Assembly (NCBI RefSeq): GCF_007421925.1
Contig: NZ_QMDX01000001.1
Coordinates: forward strand, 146,629-210,628
DNA length: 64,000 nucleotides
Source of the DNA: Haloglomus irregulare
GTDB lineage: Archaea; Halobacteriota; Halobacteria; Halobacteriales; Haloarculaceae
Reading direction: 5' to 3'
Shown: positions 26,682-34,913 of the stretch, one piece after another
How positions within the stretch are numbered: the stretch's first letter is position 1
Layout: each line of letters starts with the position of its first letter
The notes under the pieces: generated by a model
Database searches by the model: none
Seen by the model: only the letters and a program-made list of their open reading frames with translations
Told to the model about the DNA's origin: nothing
Program-made: the position numbers and the translations under genes

Positions 26682-26899
26682 GCGATAAGGATTGTGACGC
26701 CCGGACGGGCGTCCCCCGGGTCGAAGGGGCCGAGCACCACCGCGGATACCGGCCATAGCCAGGGGGCCCCGCCGGCCTCGACGGCTCCCAGGGAGAGGCC
26801 CCCCGAGCGACAGGCCGACGATCTCCGCCTCCCGCGGCCGACCCGTCCGGCTCGGACGGTCCGAGTTTTCGAGAGACGTTCGGCTACGGGAAATTTTAG
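26682..26899. promoter_or_regulatory. Divergent promoters of mrp and psmB
   Basis: Facing left, a reverse-strand CCTTATCGC at 26682-26690 is about 28 bases before the mrp start. Facing right, AATTTTAG at 26892-26899 is about 43 bases before the psmB start, which predicts a leader of roughly 15 bases. The 200 bases between are G+C-rich, and I see nothing coding there. Confidence 0.5.
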
Positions 26900-26937
26900 C
26901 GAGCACGTATCCCCATCCCGCCCCGAGTATCGGTCGT

Positions 26938-27699
26938 ATGAATCCCAACGACCGCCCGACGCTCGGGGCGGACGGGTCGCCGACCGGCGACCGGTTCGAG
27001 ACGGGCGCGGGCCTTCAGGACGGCTTCGCCGACGGGGACCACGGGGTCGCCGGCGACGGAGCCGCCGAGTACAGCACCGGCACGACGACGGTCGGGCTGG
27101 TGGCGGCCGACGGCGTCGTCCTCGCGACCGACCGGCGGGCCTCGCTCGGCGGCCGGTTCGTCTCGAACAAGGACGTGGTCAAGGTCGAGCAGGTCCACCC
27201 GACGGCGGCGCTCACCATCGCCGGCTCGGTCGGGGCCGCGCAGGCATACATCAAGCAGCTCCGCGCGGAGAGCGACCTCTACCGGACCCGCCGCGACCGG
27301 CGGATGAGCATGGAGGCACTCTCCAGCGTCGCGAGCGGCCTGCTGCGTGGCCTGCCGGTGAGCCCGCTGCTCGGCGGCGTCGACCCCGGCACGGAGGGCG
27401 CCGAGCCACACCTCTACCAGCTCGACGGCGCCGGCGGCCGAATCGAGGAGTCGGCCTACGCCGCGACCGGCAGCGGGATGACGGTCGCGACCGGGGCGCT
27501 GGAGCGCGAGTACGACCCCGACGCCGATATCGAGGCGGTCGTCCCGACGGCGGTCGATGCGGTGCTGGCGGCCAGCGAGCGTGACACCGCTTCGGGCAAC
27601 GGTGTTGTCGTGGCGCGGGTGACGAGCGACGGCGTAGAGACGGAGAGGCGTGACGGGACCGGTGCCCTCATGAACGGGGCGACCGGAGATATCCAATAA
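26938..27699 (+). CDS. psmB: Proteasome beta subunit
   Basis: The 253-residue precursor has a 48-residue propeptide ending in YSTG. Autocleavage would expose Thr49 of TTTVGLVAADG as the catalytic nucleophile. Asp and Lys partners appear in VVLATDRRASLGG and SNKDVVKVEQV, and GSGMTVATGALER completes the Ntn-hydrolase site. Fourteen copies form the inner rings of the 20S core. The product is long for the family because of the acidic propeptide, as in other haloarchaea. The stop TAA shares its last A with the psmA ATG (TAATG), so the subunits are translationally coupled. Confidence 0.97.
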   Translation: MNPNDRPTLGADGSPTGDRFETGAGLQDGFADGDHGVAGDGAAEYSTGTTTVGLVAADGVVLATDRRASLGGRFVSNKDVVKVEQVHPTAALTIAGSVGAAQAYIKQLRAESDLYRTRRDRRMSMEALSSVASGLLRGLPVSPLLGGVDPGTEGAEPHLYQLDGAGGRIEESAYAATGSGMTVATGALEREYDPDADIEAVVPTAVDAVLAASERDTASGNGVVVARVTSDGVETERRDGTGALMNGATGDIQ

Positions 27700-28436
27700 T
27701 GCAGAACAGCCAACAGCAGGCGTACGACCGCGGTATCACCATCTTCTCGCCGGACGGCCGGCTCTACCAGGTGGAGTACGCGCGTGAGGCCGTGAAACGC
27801 GGGACCGCGGCAGTCGGTGTCCGCACGCCGGAGGGCGTCGTGCTCGCCGCCGACGGCCGCCTGCGCTCCTCACTGCAGGTCGCCGAGAGCGTCGAGAAGA
27901 TCCACAAGGCCGACGAACACCTCGGTATCGCGACCGCCGGTCACGCGGCGGACGCGCGCCAGCTCGTCGATCTGTCCCGCCGGCGCGCCCAGGTCGAGCG
28001 GCTCCGCTACGGCGAGGCCGTCGACGTGGAGACGCTCACAAAGGCCATCACCGACAACATCCAGGAGTTCACCCAGACCGGCGGCGCGCGGCCCTTCGGC
28101 TGTGCGCTCCTCATCGGCGGCGTGGACGAGGACGGCTCCCCCCGCCTGTTCGAGACCGATCCGTCGGGCACTCCCTACGAGTGGAAGGCCGTCGCGGTCG
28201 GCGGCAACCAGCGCGAGGCACAGGACGAACTCGAGGCGAACTACCCCGAGGTCGAGACGGTCGACGACGGGCTCCAGTTGGCGTTCGATGCGCTCGCCGC
28301 CACCGCCGACGGCGGCCTCACCCCGGAGGGCATGAGCGCGGCGACCATCCCCGTCGAGACCGGCAGCTTCGAGACGCTCGAGCGCTCGGAGATCGCCGAC
28401 CACCTCGACGAGAACGGACTGCTGGACGAGGAGTAG
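27699..28436 (+). CDS. psmA: Proteasome alpha subunit
   Basis: The 245-residue protein has the alpha signature YDRGITIFSPDGRLYQVEYA near residue 9, which forms the gating N-terminus and H0 helix. It continues VLAADGRLRSSLQVAESVEK, where a conserved proteasomal Lys lies, then FGCALLIGG. There is no propeptide or catalytic Thr. Seven copies form each outer ring of the 20S core and dock the ATPase through the C-terminal-helix pockets. It starts inside the psmB stop codon. Some haloarchaea have a second alpha gene elsewhere; whether this is psmA1 or psmA2 cannot be told. Confidence 0.97.
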   Translation: MQNSQQQAYDRGITIFSPDGRLYQVEYAREAVKRGTAAVGVRTPEGVVLAADGRLRSSLQVAESVEKIHKADEHLGIATAGHAADARQLVDLSRRRAQVERLRYGEAVDVETLTKAITDNIQEFTQTGGARPFGCALLIGGVDEDGSPRLFETDPSGTPYEWKAVAVGGNQREAQDELEANYPEVETVDDGLQLAFDALAATADGGLTPEGMSAATIPVETGSFETLERSEIADHLDENGLLDEE

Positions 28437-28463
28437 AGACCTACCGCGGCGCTCGTTCCCAAC

Positions 28464-29609
28464 TCAGGCGGTCGCGGCGTCCGCCTCGACGCTCGCGCCC
28501 GTCTCCCCGCGAACCTCGGTTTCCGATTCGGTGGACCCGTTCCCGTGTTCGAGCGGCTCGCTCGCGTCCTCGGCCCGGGGCGGTTCCCCGTCGCCGTCAG
28601 GGTCGTCATCGAGCGACGTGCGGTCGGTGTGGAGCACGGAGAGGTCACCCGCGACGAAGCAGGCGACCGCCTCGCCGCCGACCGCCGCACTCACCCGGAC
28701 GGCGAGCGGGTCCGTCGAGACGACGCGCTCGCGCCACTCCGGACCGACGTTCCAGAGCGGCCGCTTCGAGAGGTCGATGCCGGCCGCGTGAAACGTCGAG
28801 ACGACCGCCGGTTCGTCGAGCACCGTCAGCGTCACCGGACAGCGGAGCCGGTAGCCACAGGCCCCGCAGGTCATCCGGGCGCGGGCGGCGGGAGCCGCGA
28901 CGTCATCCTCATCCTTGGCCGCAGCGTTCCCGTCGCCCTCGGCCGGCCGGTCGGGGAGTTCGGCCACCGTCTCCGCGGAACCGCCACACTCCGGGCAGGT
29001 GCCGCCGGCCATGGTGGTGATGCGCCCGCGGTGGTAGCGGTCGACCGCCCCCGGGAGCGCGCTGTCGTCGTGGGTCCGGTAGCCCGCCGGTGGGAACGGC
29101 AGCGCGAGCACCTCGCGCTCGCAGCCGGTGCAACCCACCGTCAGGACGGTGTCGTCGCCGGCCGCCTGCAGCGCCGACGCCGCACAGAAGGGACAGGGCG
29201 CATCCAGTTCGACCGGGTCGCGGTCGACGCTCTCCGTGAGCGCCCCCGACACGACGGCTCGCGCGACACGACGCCCCGCGGCGGTCAGCCGGTACCCCTC
29301 GAAATCGTCCGTGCTCGCGTCGGAGCCGGCGTCACGGTCCGTGTCGTCGAGCGCGACCTTCTCCAGATAGGTGTCCGGGAGCTGGCGGAGGTGGTAGGCG
29401 AACCCGGCAGTCGTCTCCTCGTCGCTCGCCTCGAACAGCGCCGAGAACGGGCGCGTCGCCGGGGCGCCCTCGTCGCGTTCGGCCTCGAACAGCGTCCGCA
29501 CGATTCCCATCCGCGTCTCGCTGCCGAGCGCACCGAAGGTATCGCTTGCCACCGACTCCTCCGCTTCGGCCCTGGCGTCGCTGGCTGGGGCCGACGGGGC
29601 GTCACTCAT
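28464..29609 (-). CDS. Winged-helix regulator with multiple zinc ribbons
   Basis: The 381-residue protein begins with an ArsR-like winged helix (FGALGSETRMGIVRTLFEAE, FAYHLRQLPDTYLEKV, GYRLTAAGRRVARAVV). The next 170 residues hold three cysteine pairs or quartets: CPFCAASA with CTGC, CPECGG, and CGACGYRLRC. These fit two zinc ribbons. A further alpha/beta domain follows (PLWNVGPEWRERVVSTDPLA) and a long acidic tail. The layout occurs in a haloarchaeal family of unknown target. ATG 29609 is chosen because it begins the helix-turn-helix. It is divergent from moaA, so it might regulate it, but that is inference. Confidence 0.8.
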   Translation of the reverse strand: MSDAPSAPASDARAEAEESVASDTFGALGSETRMGIVRTLFEAERDEGAPATRPFSALFEASDEETTAGFAYHLRQLPDTYLEKVALDDTDRDAGSDASTDDFEGYRLTAAGRRVARAVVSGALTESVDRDPVELDAPCPFCAASALQAAGDDTVLTVGCTGCEREVLALPFPPAGYRTHDDSALPGAVDRYHRGRITTMAGGTCPECGGSAETVAELPDRPAEGDGNAAAKDEDDVAAPAARARMTCGACGYRLRCPVTLTVLDEPAVVSTFHAAGIDLSKRPLWNVGPEWRERVVSTDPLAVRVSAAVGGEAVACFVAGDLSVLHTDRTSLDDDPDGDGEPPRAEDASEPLEHGNGSTESETEVRGETGASVEADAATA

Positions 29610-29632
29610 TACACCTGATTGGTCGGGAACGC

Positions 29633-29720
29633 GGTTAAGCCACCCGGCACCCGCAATCGCCACCGGTGGCGTAACCTCGAACAGTTACGCTCGGGCGTTG
29701 TCTAGCCGTATCGTTAAACA
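29633..29720. promoter_or_regulatory. Divergent promoters of the zinc-ribbon regulator and moaA
   Basis: Facing left, a reverse-strand GGCTTAACC at about 29632-29640 is about 27 bases before ATG 29609. Facing right, GTTAAACA at 29713-29720 is about 25 bases before the moaA ATG. Both predict leaderless transcripts. The space between has no other motif that I recognise. Confidence 0.5.
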
Positions 29721-29741
29721 TCTCCGGACGAACTGGCGGGT

Positions 29742-30719
29742 ATGTTAGTGGACGGTTTCGGGCGGGAGCTGACAGGGGTCCGGGTGTCACTGACCGATCG
29801 CTGTAACTTCGACTGCGTCTACTGCCACAACGAGGGGCTCGGCGACACCCGTGGGCCGATGGAGCCCGCCGACGACGAGATGGGGACCGACGACGTCGTT
29901 CGCTTCCTCGAGGTCGTCGCCGAGTTCGGCGTGGGGAAGGTGAAGTTCACTGGCGGCGAGCCGATGCTCCGCGAGGACCTGGAGGAGATCGTCCGCCGCG
30001 CACCGGACGGCATGGAGACCTCGCTCACCACCAACGGGACCTTCCTCCCCGGGCGGGCGGAGGCACTCTGCGAGGCCGGGCTCGACCGGGTGAACGTCTC
30101 ACAGGACGCGCTCGACCCGACCGCGTTCGAGGATGTCACCCAGAGCACACAGTACGACGCTGTGCTGGAGGGTGTGCAAGCCGCCGTCGACGCCGGGCTG
30201 ACGCCGGTGAAGCTGAACATGGTCGTCTTCGAACAGACCGCGGGCTACGTCCCGGAGATGGTCGACCACGTCGCCGCCAACGAGGGGCTCCAGCTCCAGC
30301 TCATCGAGTACATGCCCGAGCTCGCCGGCCGCCCCGAGTGGGCCGTCGACATCGACCGCGTCCACGGCTGGCTCGAGGAGCAGGCCGACCGCATCGAACA
30401 CCGCGAGATGCACGACCGGCGCCGCTACTGGGTCCCCGACGACGACGGCGACGGCGAGGGGATGGTCGAGATCGTCGACCCCGTTGGCAACGAGGAGTTC
30501 TGCGCCAACTGCCATCGGGTGCGGGTCACGCACGAGGGTTATCTCAAGGGCTGTCTCAACCGCAACGACGACCTGAAGCCGATGGGCGAGATGACGAAGC
30601 CCGACATCCGGGAGACCCTCCGCGAGACCGTCGAGGACCGCGTCCCGTACTACGGCGAGTACATGATACGGGACGACGACGGTGACTGGGTGATCAACGA
30701 GGAGTACATCGGCGCCTGA
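29742..30719 (+). CDS. moaA: GTP 3',8-cyclase
   Basis: The 325-residue radical-SAM enzyme rearranges GTP in the first step of molybdenum cofactor synthesis. The N-terminal cluster motif is [12 protein letters not shown], followed by [13 protein letters not shown] and SLTTNGTFL. The C-terminal cluster ligands are in [20 protein letters not shown], which matches the family spacing. The protein ends EEYIGA, without the Gly-Gly tail that is catalytically needed in bacterial and human MoaA. Archaeal sequences may vary here. A TATA box 25 bases upstream predicts a leaderless message. Confidence 0.95.
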   Translation: MLVDGFGRELTGVRVSLTDRCNFDCVYCHNEGLGDTRGPMEPADDEMGTDDVVRFLEVVAEFGVGKVKFTGGEPMLREDLEEIVRRAPDGMETSLTTNGTFLPGRAEALCEAGLDRVNVSQDALDPTAFEDVTQSTQYDAVLEGVQAAVDAGLTPVKLNMVVFEQTAGYVPEMVDHVAANEGLQLQLIEYMPELAGRPEWAVDIDRVHGWLEEQADRIEHREMHDRRRYWVPDDDGDGEGMVEIVDPVGNEEFCANCHRVRVTHEGYLKGCLNRNDDLKPMGEMTKPDIRETLRETVEDRVPYYGEYMIRDDDGDWVINEEYIGA

Positions 30720-30749
30720 GCGGACGACAGCCGCTCCAGTGCGGTCCGG

Positions 30750-31802
30750 TCAGTCGCCTTCGGCCGCCTCGGCACAGATGTCGGTCACGTTCTCGATCAC
30801 CGACCGATACTGCTGGTAGAGGTCCTTCCCTCTCGACTCGTCGCCGGCCGCGAACGCTCCCATCGCGTCGGCGCCGGCCCGCGCTCCGCCCTCGAGCTCC
30901 GACAGGCGACAGGCGAACTCCCGGTGCTCGGCGTCCGTCGCGATACCGCGCCGGGCGGCCGTTCTGAGCGAGGGAGCGCCCTCCGCCGCGTTGGACACAG
31001 CCGCCTGGAAGGCCGAACGTGCGCCCTCGTGATCCCCATCGTCTCGGTGACGCTCCTCGGCCCGGGACAGCGACCGTAATGTCAACCCGAAGGTGGCGAA
31101 CCCCGCCGCCGAGGGACGGAACCGACCGACGATGCGTCCGGCAGCCCTTAGTCCGTCGCGCTCGGTCGGCAGTTCGAACCCGTCGACGGCGACCGGCCCC
31201 TCCGTCTCCCTGACCTCCTCCAACCGTGCCCGAGCACGCGCACGGAGTTCGTTCGCCCGTCCGAAGCGCTCGGCCCCCTGTTGCAGGGTCTCGGCTGCCT
31301 CGCCGGGACGCTGTTGCAGGCTCCCGACACCGAGTTCGTAGTCGATGAACGCGTTCAGCAGGCCCCGATGGACGAACCGTTTCGCCCGCAGGTACAGCGA
31401 GAGCCGCAGCAGTCGCTCGACGGTCGCTGCCTGCTCTCCGGTCGCATCGCTGCTCACCGCTTCCAGTCGCTCTCGCGCGGCGACGGTCCGCTCCTCGGCC
31501 GCACTCAGGCCCTCGGAGTAGCCCGGTGACCCGTCCTCACTGTATATGCCCGGGCCGTCGTCCTCGACGACCTCGGCGGCCTCGATAGCCCCGAGTGCGT
31601 CGGCCAGTTGGCTTCGAGACTCCTCGATCGCCGCTTTGACCGCCCCCGGCCGCGGTGTGGGGCTCGGACTCGCCGATGGCGTGGTGAACGTCGGTGCGTC
31701 CGTCGTCCCCGTCCTCGATGTGGGTTCGTCCCCGTCGTCGGTCGTGCCTCCACATCCGGCGATGAAGGCCGCGGCCGCGACCACGAACGACCGCCTATCC
31801 AT
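30750..31802 (-). CDS. Tat lipoprotein, helical, unknown function
   Basis: A twin-arginine signal with lipobox (MDRRSFVVAAAAFIAGCGG, Cys17) opens the 350-residue protein. A Thr/Ser/Pro linker (residues 20-52) leads to an all-helical domain rich in Ala, Arg and Glu, with repeated heptad-like stretches (RSQLADALGAIEAAEVVEDD, RAKRFVHRGLLNAFIDYELG). It should be anchored outside the cell membrane. I do not recognise a family. Its start overlaps the end of the CAP-domain lipoprotein gene by eight bases, so both belong to one operon of exported proteins. Confidence 0.85.
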   Translation of the reverse strand: MDRRSFVVAAAAFIAGCGGTTDDGDEPTSRTGTTDAPTFTTPSASPSPTPRPGAVKAAIEESRSQLADALGAIEAAEVVEDDGPGIYSEDGSPGYSEGLSAAEERTVAARERLEAVSSDATGEQAATVERLLRLSLYLRAKRFVHRGLLNAFIDYELGVGSLQQRPGEAAETLQQGAERFGRANELRARARARLEEVRETEGPVAVDGFELPTERDGLRAAGRIVGRFRPSAAGFATFGLTLRSLSRAEERHRDDGDHEGARSAFQAAVSNAAEGAPSLRTAARRGIATDAEHREFACRLSELEGGARAGADAMGAFAAGDESRGKDLYQQYRSVIENVTDICAEAAEGD

Positions 31803-32415
31803 CGTATCCCTCGCCGTACCGCGGCGGGTCCCCCGGACCGTCGCAGTCCCGCGCCGTGAACGTCTGTGTCACGTACACCCGGGCGTCGGCGGTCACGTAG
31901 ACGCCGATTCCCTCGTATGCCCACTCGTCGCTGAGGAGGTTCTCGCGATGGCCTTCTTCGGAAGCGAGCCAATAATTCGTGGCGAATGTAGCCATCATGT
32001 CACCAGATATTGATTTCGCTCCTTTTTGTGTTATATCTGACATGTACAGATTCTCTGAAATATCTGTGCAGTATATGTCAAAAGCTTCCATCCGTTCTGA
32101 ACTACTTCCGCCGATATTGTGCTTTACCTCGTCTAAGTCAGCTAATTTTTGACTATACTTTCTTGACACGTAGGCAATCTGTGGGTCATAGGCAACTGTC
32201 TCGAGCCCCCGACTCTCCCGTACCCGATTGGTCTCCTCATGGATCGCCAGCTCGTACGGGACGACCTCGTCGACCTCGGTATGTTCGCTGGCAACGAAAT
32301 CGGTCATCGGTTTCGGTGTAGGAGACGGCGTGGAGCCAGTGTCGCCGATTCCACTACAACCGGTGAGCGGAATCGATGATCCGGCGATTCCGAGGAGCAG
32401 TCGTCGTCTGTTCAT
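31795..32415 (-). CDS. CAP/SCP-domain Tat lipoprotein
   Basis: The 206-residue protein has a Tat lipobox signal (MNRRRLLLGIAGSSIPLTGC) and a CAP (SCP/PR-1) domain: ETNRVRESRGLETVAYDPQI, a His in VKHNIGG, ISENLYM, then WLASEEGHRENLLSD and EGIGVYVTADA. These hold the usual His/Glu surface site, which may bind metal. CAP proteins are extracellular and have roles in defence, adhesion or lipid binding. The gene contains an A+T-rich patch (about 31975-32200) unlike its surroundings, consistent with a foreign or mosaic origin. It overlaps the next lipoprotein gene by eight bases. Confidence 0.88.
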   Translation of the reverse strand: MNRRRLLLGIAGSSIPLTGCSGIGDTGSTPSPTPKPMTDFVASEHTEVDEVVPYELAIHEETNRVRESRGLETVAYDPQIAYVSRKYSQKLADLDEVKHNIGGSSSERMEAFDIYCTDISENLYMSDITQKGAKSISGDMMATFATNYWLASEEGHRENLLSDEWAYEGIGVYVTADARVYVTQTFTARDCDGPGDPPRYGEGYDG

Positions 32416-32439
32416 TCGATGATCACGCGGAATCCATAT

Positions 32440-34695
32440 TTACAGGTCCCATGCGGAGTCGGAACCGGGGCTGATATCGGGGCCGTTCGAACTGCCGGAA
32501 CCCGAAGAACTGGCCGTATCCGACTCGGAGCTGTCGTCTGTGCCACTGGCTGAATCGGGGATGTTCCACGAGGGTCCGTCCGTACCATCGTCGCTCGAAC
32601 CATCGCTGGATGTGGAGTCATCGGCGCCGGATTCCAAGTCGGAGAGCGGGTTCAGCGCATCTACAGCATCCATTACTGTATCCGCGGGTCCGTCGCTGCT
32701 ATCGCTCGGTGGTCCCTCTCGCGAGGAGGTCTGCCGAGCACTGGACCCGACTGAACTGCTGGCATCCACGCCGTCGGGTGCGCTCCCATCGGTCACGGAG
32801 CTAGCCTCTCCACCGGCGGGTTCGGGCTTGCTCTCCTCAGATGACCCCGTCGAACTGTCGTCCGAATCGGGGGCCGAGGTCGTCCCTGCTGAGGTACCCT
32901 CAAGCGCGTCCTCTGCCCGGTCCCCGAGGATATCGGAGGCATCCTCGACGGAGGTGCCATCGTCGAGCAGTCGATCCCTGAGCGTCAGGCCCTCGTAGTA
33001 GACGTTCTCCGCACGGTCGGCGGCCGACGCTCCAACCTCCGTCACCGGATCGATGGTATCGAGGGGAGTGCCACCGCTCTCGGAGCGTTCAGCCGGAGCA
33101 GGAGCGATGGACTGCTCGGATGACTCGATCGGCGCGGCCTCACTATCGACGTCCTCGGGGCCGTTCCGGAACCGGTTCACGATGTCCTGTCTGGAGTCCT
33201 GCTTGACCACGACAACGTACCGGTCCGCATCCGGGTCGACCCCGTCGACAACGGTGGGGTCGGTCAGTGCCCGATCATCGGTGAACAGCAACTCCGACGG
33301 TGACTCGTCGGGAGCGGTTTCGACCCTGCCGTATTCACCCTGGCTCGTTCGCACTGCGCGCCGCGCGGTCGATTCGTCGACACGCTCTCGGCGTAACACT
33401 CGCTCCTCCTGTCCTGCCACGGTCTCACCGGAGTTCCGGGCGATGTGGACGAATCCCTCTCCCGCGTCGGCGACGCTTCCGACGAACCCACCACCCATAC
33501 GTTCTGCGTCCTCGCCGTACGTCTCTCGTGTCAAGCCCCGTACGTCACTGGTTGCTTGGACGTTTGTGTCCGAGCCGATGATGATCACTCGGTCAGTCTC
33601 TGTCGGTCTTCCAATTTCAGACTCACGGATTTTTGTCCTTTCACACTCTTCCACACGAATCTGCCCGGTAGCCGTGCTCTTCTGGCCGTCGTCGTCGGCA
33701 GCGTGGAACGTGCGCGAGTAGACGCCGGGTTCACCCGGAGTGAAACTGGCGTCGCCACCGGTCCACCAGGTCCGCTCGATACGGTCACCGGCCCGTGGCG
33801 TGGTCGTGCCGTCTAACCTCACCGGCTCCCCGACACAGCTGGTACCGGAGACCGACACCGTCGTTTCGGGTGGTAGGTCCTGGCTCCCGACGTAGACGGT
33901 ATGCCGGGCGGTCCGCGTGTTCCCCTCGCCGTCGTGGACGGTCGCGCGGAGCGTGCGCTCGGTCGCCGCGTCGGGGAACTGTCGGAGGACAATGGTCCCC
34001 GTCTCGCCACCGGCCCACTCGACGCGGTCGATACCGTCCGGGTAGTCTCGCGCGTCGGCCTCGAAGGTGTGGCTCGACCCCGGCGCCACGACGGTCGGGC
34101 CGCTGATGGTGATGGTCGGCGGCTGGTCGGTGACGCCACCGCACTGGCCCAACGGCCGGAGGTACCGCTCGCCGTCGGGGCAGGCTGGGACTGACCCGGA
34201 GCCGGGGCCAGTGGAGGACGTTGTTGTCGTCCCGGCCGAGTCCGAACTCCCGGTCGGTGTCGGCTCGGACGGCCTCTCCGGACCTGACGGGGGGCTCGTA
34301 TCCGGGGCGGGGGCGGACGGGGGCGGACCGCCGGACGCCACGTCGACGTAGAGCGTGTCCGAGGCCGAGTGGCCGTCGTCGTCCCAGACGGTCACAGTCG
34401 CCTCGTAGCGGCCGGGCTGGCGGGCCGCGAAGCTCGTCCGCGCCGCGCTGGCGTTCGCGGGTCGGACGGTCAGTCCGGCCGGCGTCTCGATGCTCCAGCG
34501 GTACGTTCGGACGGCACCGTCCGGGTCACGGGACCCGGCGGCGTCGAGGAGGACCGTCGCGTTCCGGGAGACCTGTTGGTCGAGGCCGGCATCGGCGAGC
34601 GGTGCCTCACCGGCGGCCACGACCCCGCCGGTGCCGAGCGCCGCCGCCAGCACCACCACGAGGAGCCACGCTGGTCGGAGAGTGCTTCCGTTCAT
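32440..34695 (-). CDS. Exported PKD-like surface protein with Ser/Asp-rich tail
   Basis: The 751-residue protein has a Sec-type signal (LRPAWLLVVVLAAALGTGG). A PKD-like beta domain at about 33-125 shows ADAGLDQQVSRNATVLLDAA and YEATVTVWDDDGHSASDTLY. A Pro/Ser/Thr linker is followed by two more Ig/PKD-like repeats at about 195-355 (TITISGPTVVAPGSSHTFEA, ETTVSVSGTSCVGEPVRLDG). Next comes a unique central region with VDPDADRYVVVVKQDSRQDI. The last 200 residues are almost all Ser, Asp, Gly and Glu. No sorting signal or lipobox is seen. It is probably a cell-surface or adhesion-like protein. It is 25 bases upstream of the CAP lipoprotein on the same strand. Confidence 0.85.
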   Translation of the reverse strand: MNGSTLRPAWLLVVVLAAALGTGGVVAAGEAPLADAGLDQQVSRNATVLLDAAGSRDPDGAVRTYRWSIETPAGLTVRPANASAARTSFAARQPGRYEATVTVWDDDGHSASDTLYVDVASGGPPPSAPAPDTSPPSGPERPSEPTPTGSSDSAGTTTTSSTGPGSGSVPACPDGERYLRPLGQCGGVTDQPPTITISGPTVVAPGSSHTFEADARDYPDGIDRVEWAGGETGTIVLRQFPDAATERTLRATVHDGEGNTRTARHTVYVGSQDLPPETTVSVSGTSCVGEPVRLDGTTTPRAGDRIERTWWTGGDASFTPGEPGVYSRTFHAADDDGQKSTATGQIRVEECERTKIRESEIGRPTETDRVIIIGSDTNVQATSDVRGLTRETYGEDAERMGGGFVGSVADAGEGFVHIARNSGETVAGQEERVLRRERVDESTARRAVRTSQGEYGRVETAPDESPSELLFTDDRALTDPTVVDGVDPDADRYVVVVKQDSRQDIVNRFRNGPEDVDSEAAPIESSEQSIAPAPAERSESGGTPLDTIDPVTEVGASAADRAENVYYEGLTLRDRLLDDGTSVEDASDILGDRAEDALEGTSAGTTSAPDSDDSSTGSSEESKPEPAGGEASSVTDGSAPDGVDASSSVGSSARQTSSREGPPSDSSDGPADTVMDAVDALNPLSDLESGADDSTSSDGSSDDGTDGPSWNIPDSASGTDDSSESDTASSSGSGSSNGPDISPGSDSAWDL

Positions 34696-34913
34696 CTTCC
34701 TTGTATTGGATTTACCCAGACCAGTACATAAAATTACGTGATTCAGCGCCTGATCAGAACTCCGAACAGTAGCTAATAGCGTTTAGACCGGTACCGCACA
34801 GTGCGAACAGGGGCGAACCATGGGGGACTGTTGCCGCCGAGAATCGGCATCATGGCCGAGGTGGCCGGCGAGACACGCATGGTGCTGGGGCTCGGGGCCT
34901 GATCCGGGCGGCA
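34696..34913. other. Intergenic region upstream of the exported-protein cluster
   Basis: No gene is seen. On the reverse strand A+T-rich DNA at 34696-34745 precedes the surface-protein gene and should hold its promoter; TATTGGATTTACCC and ACATAAAATTACGTG are visible on the forward strand. Confidence 0.4.
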
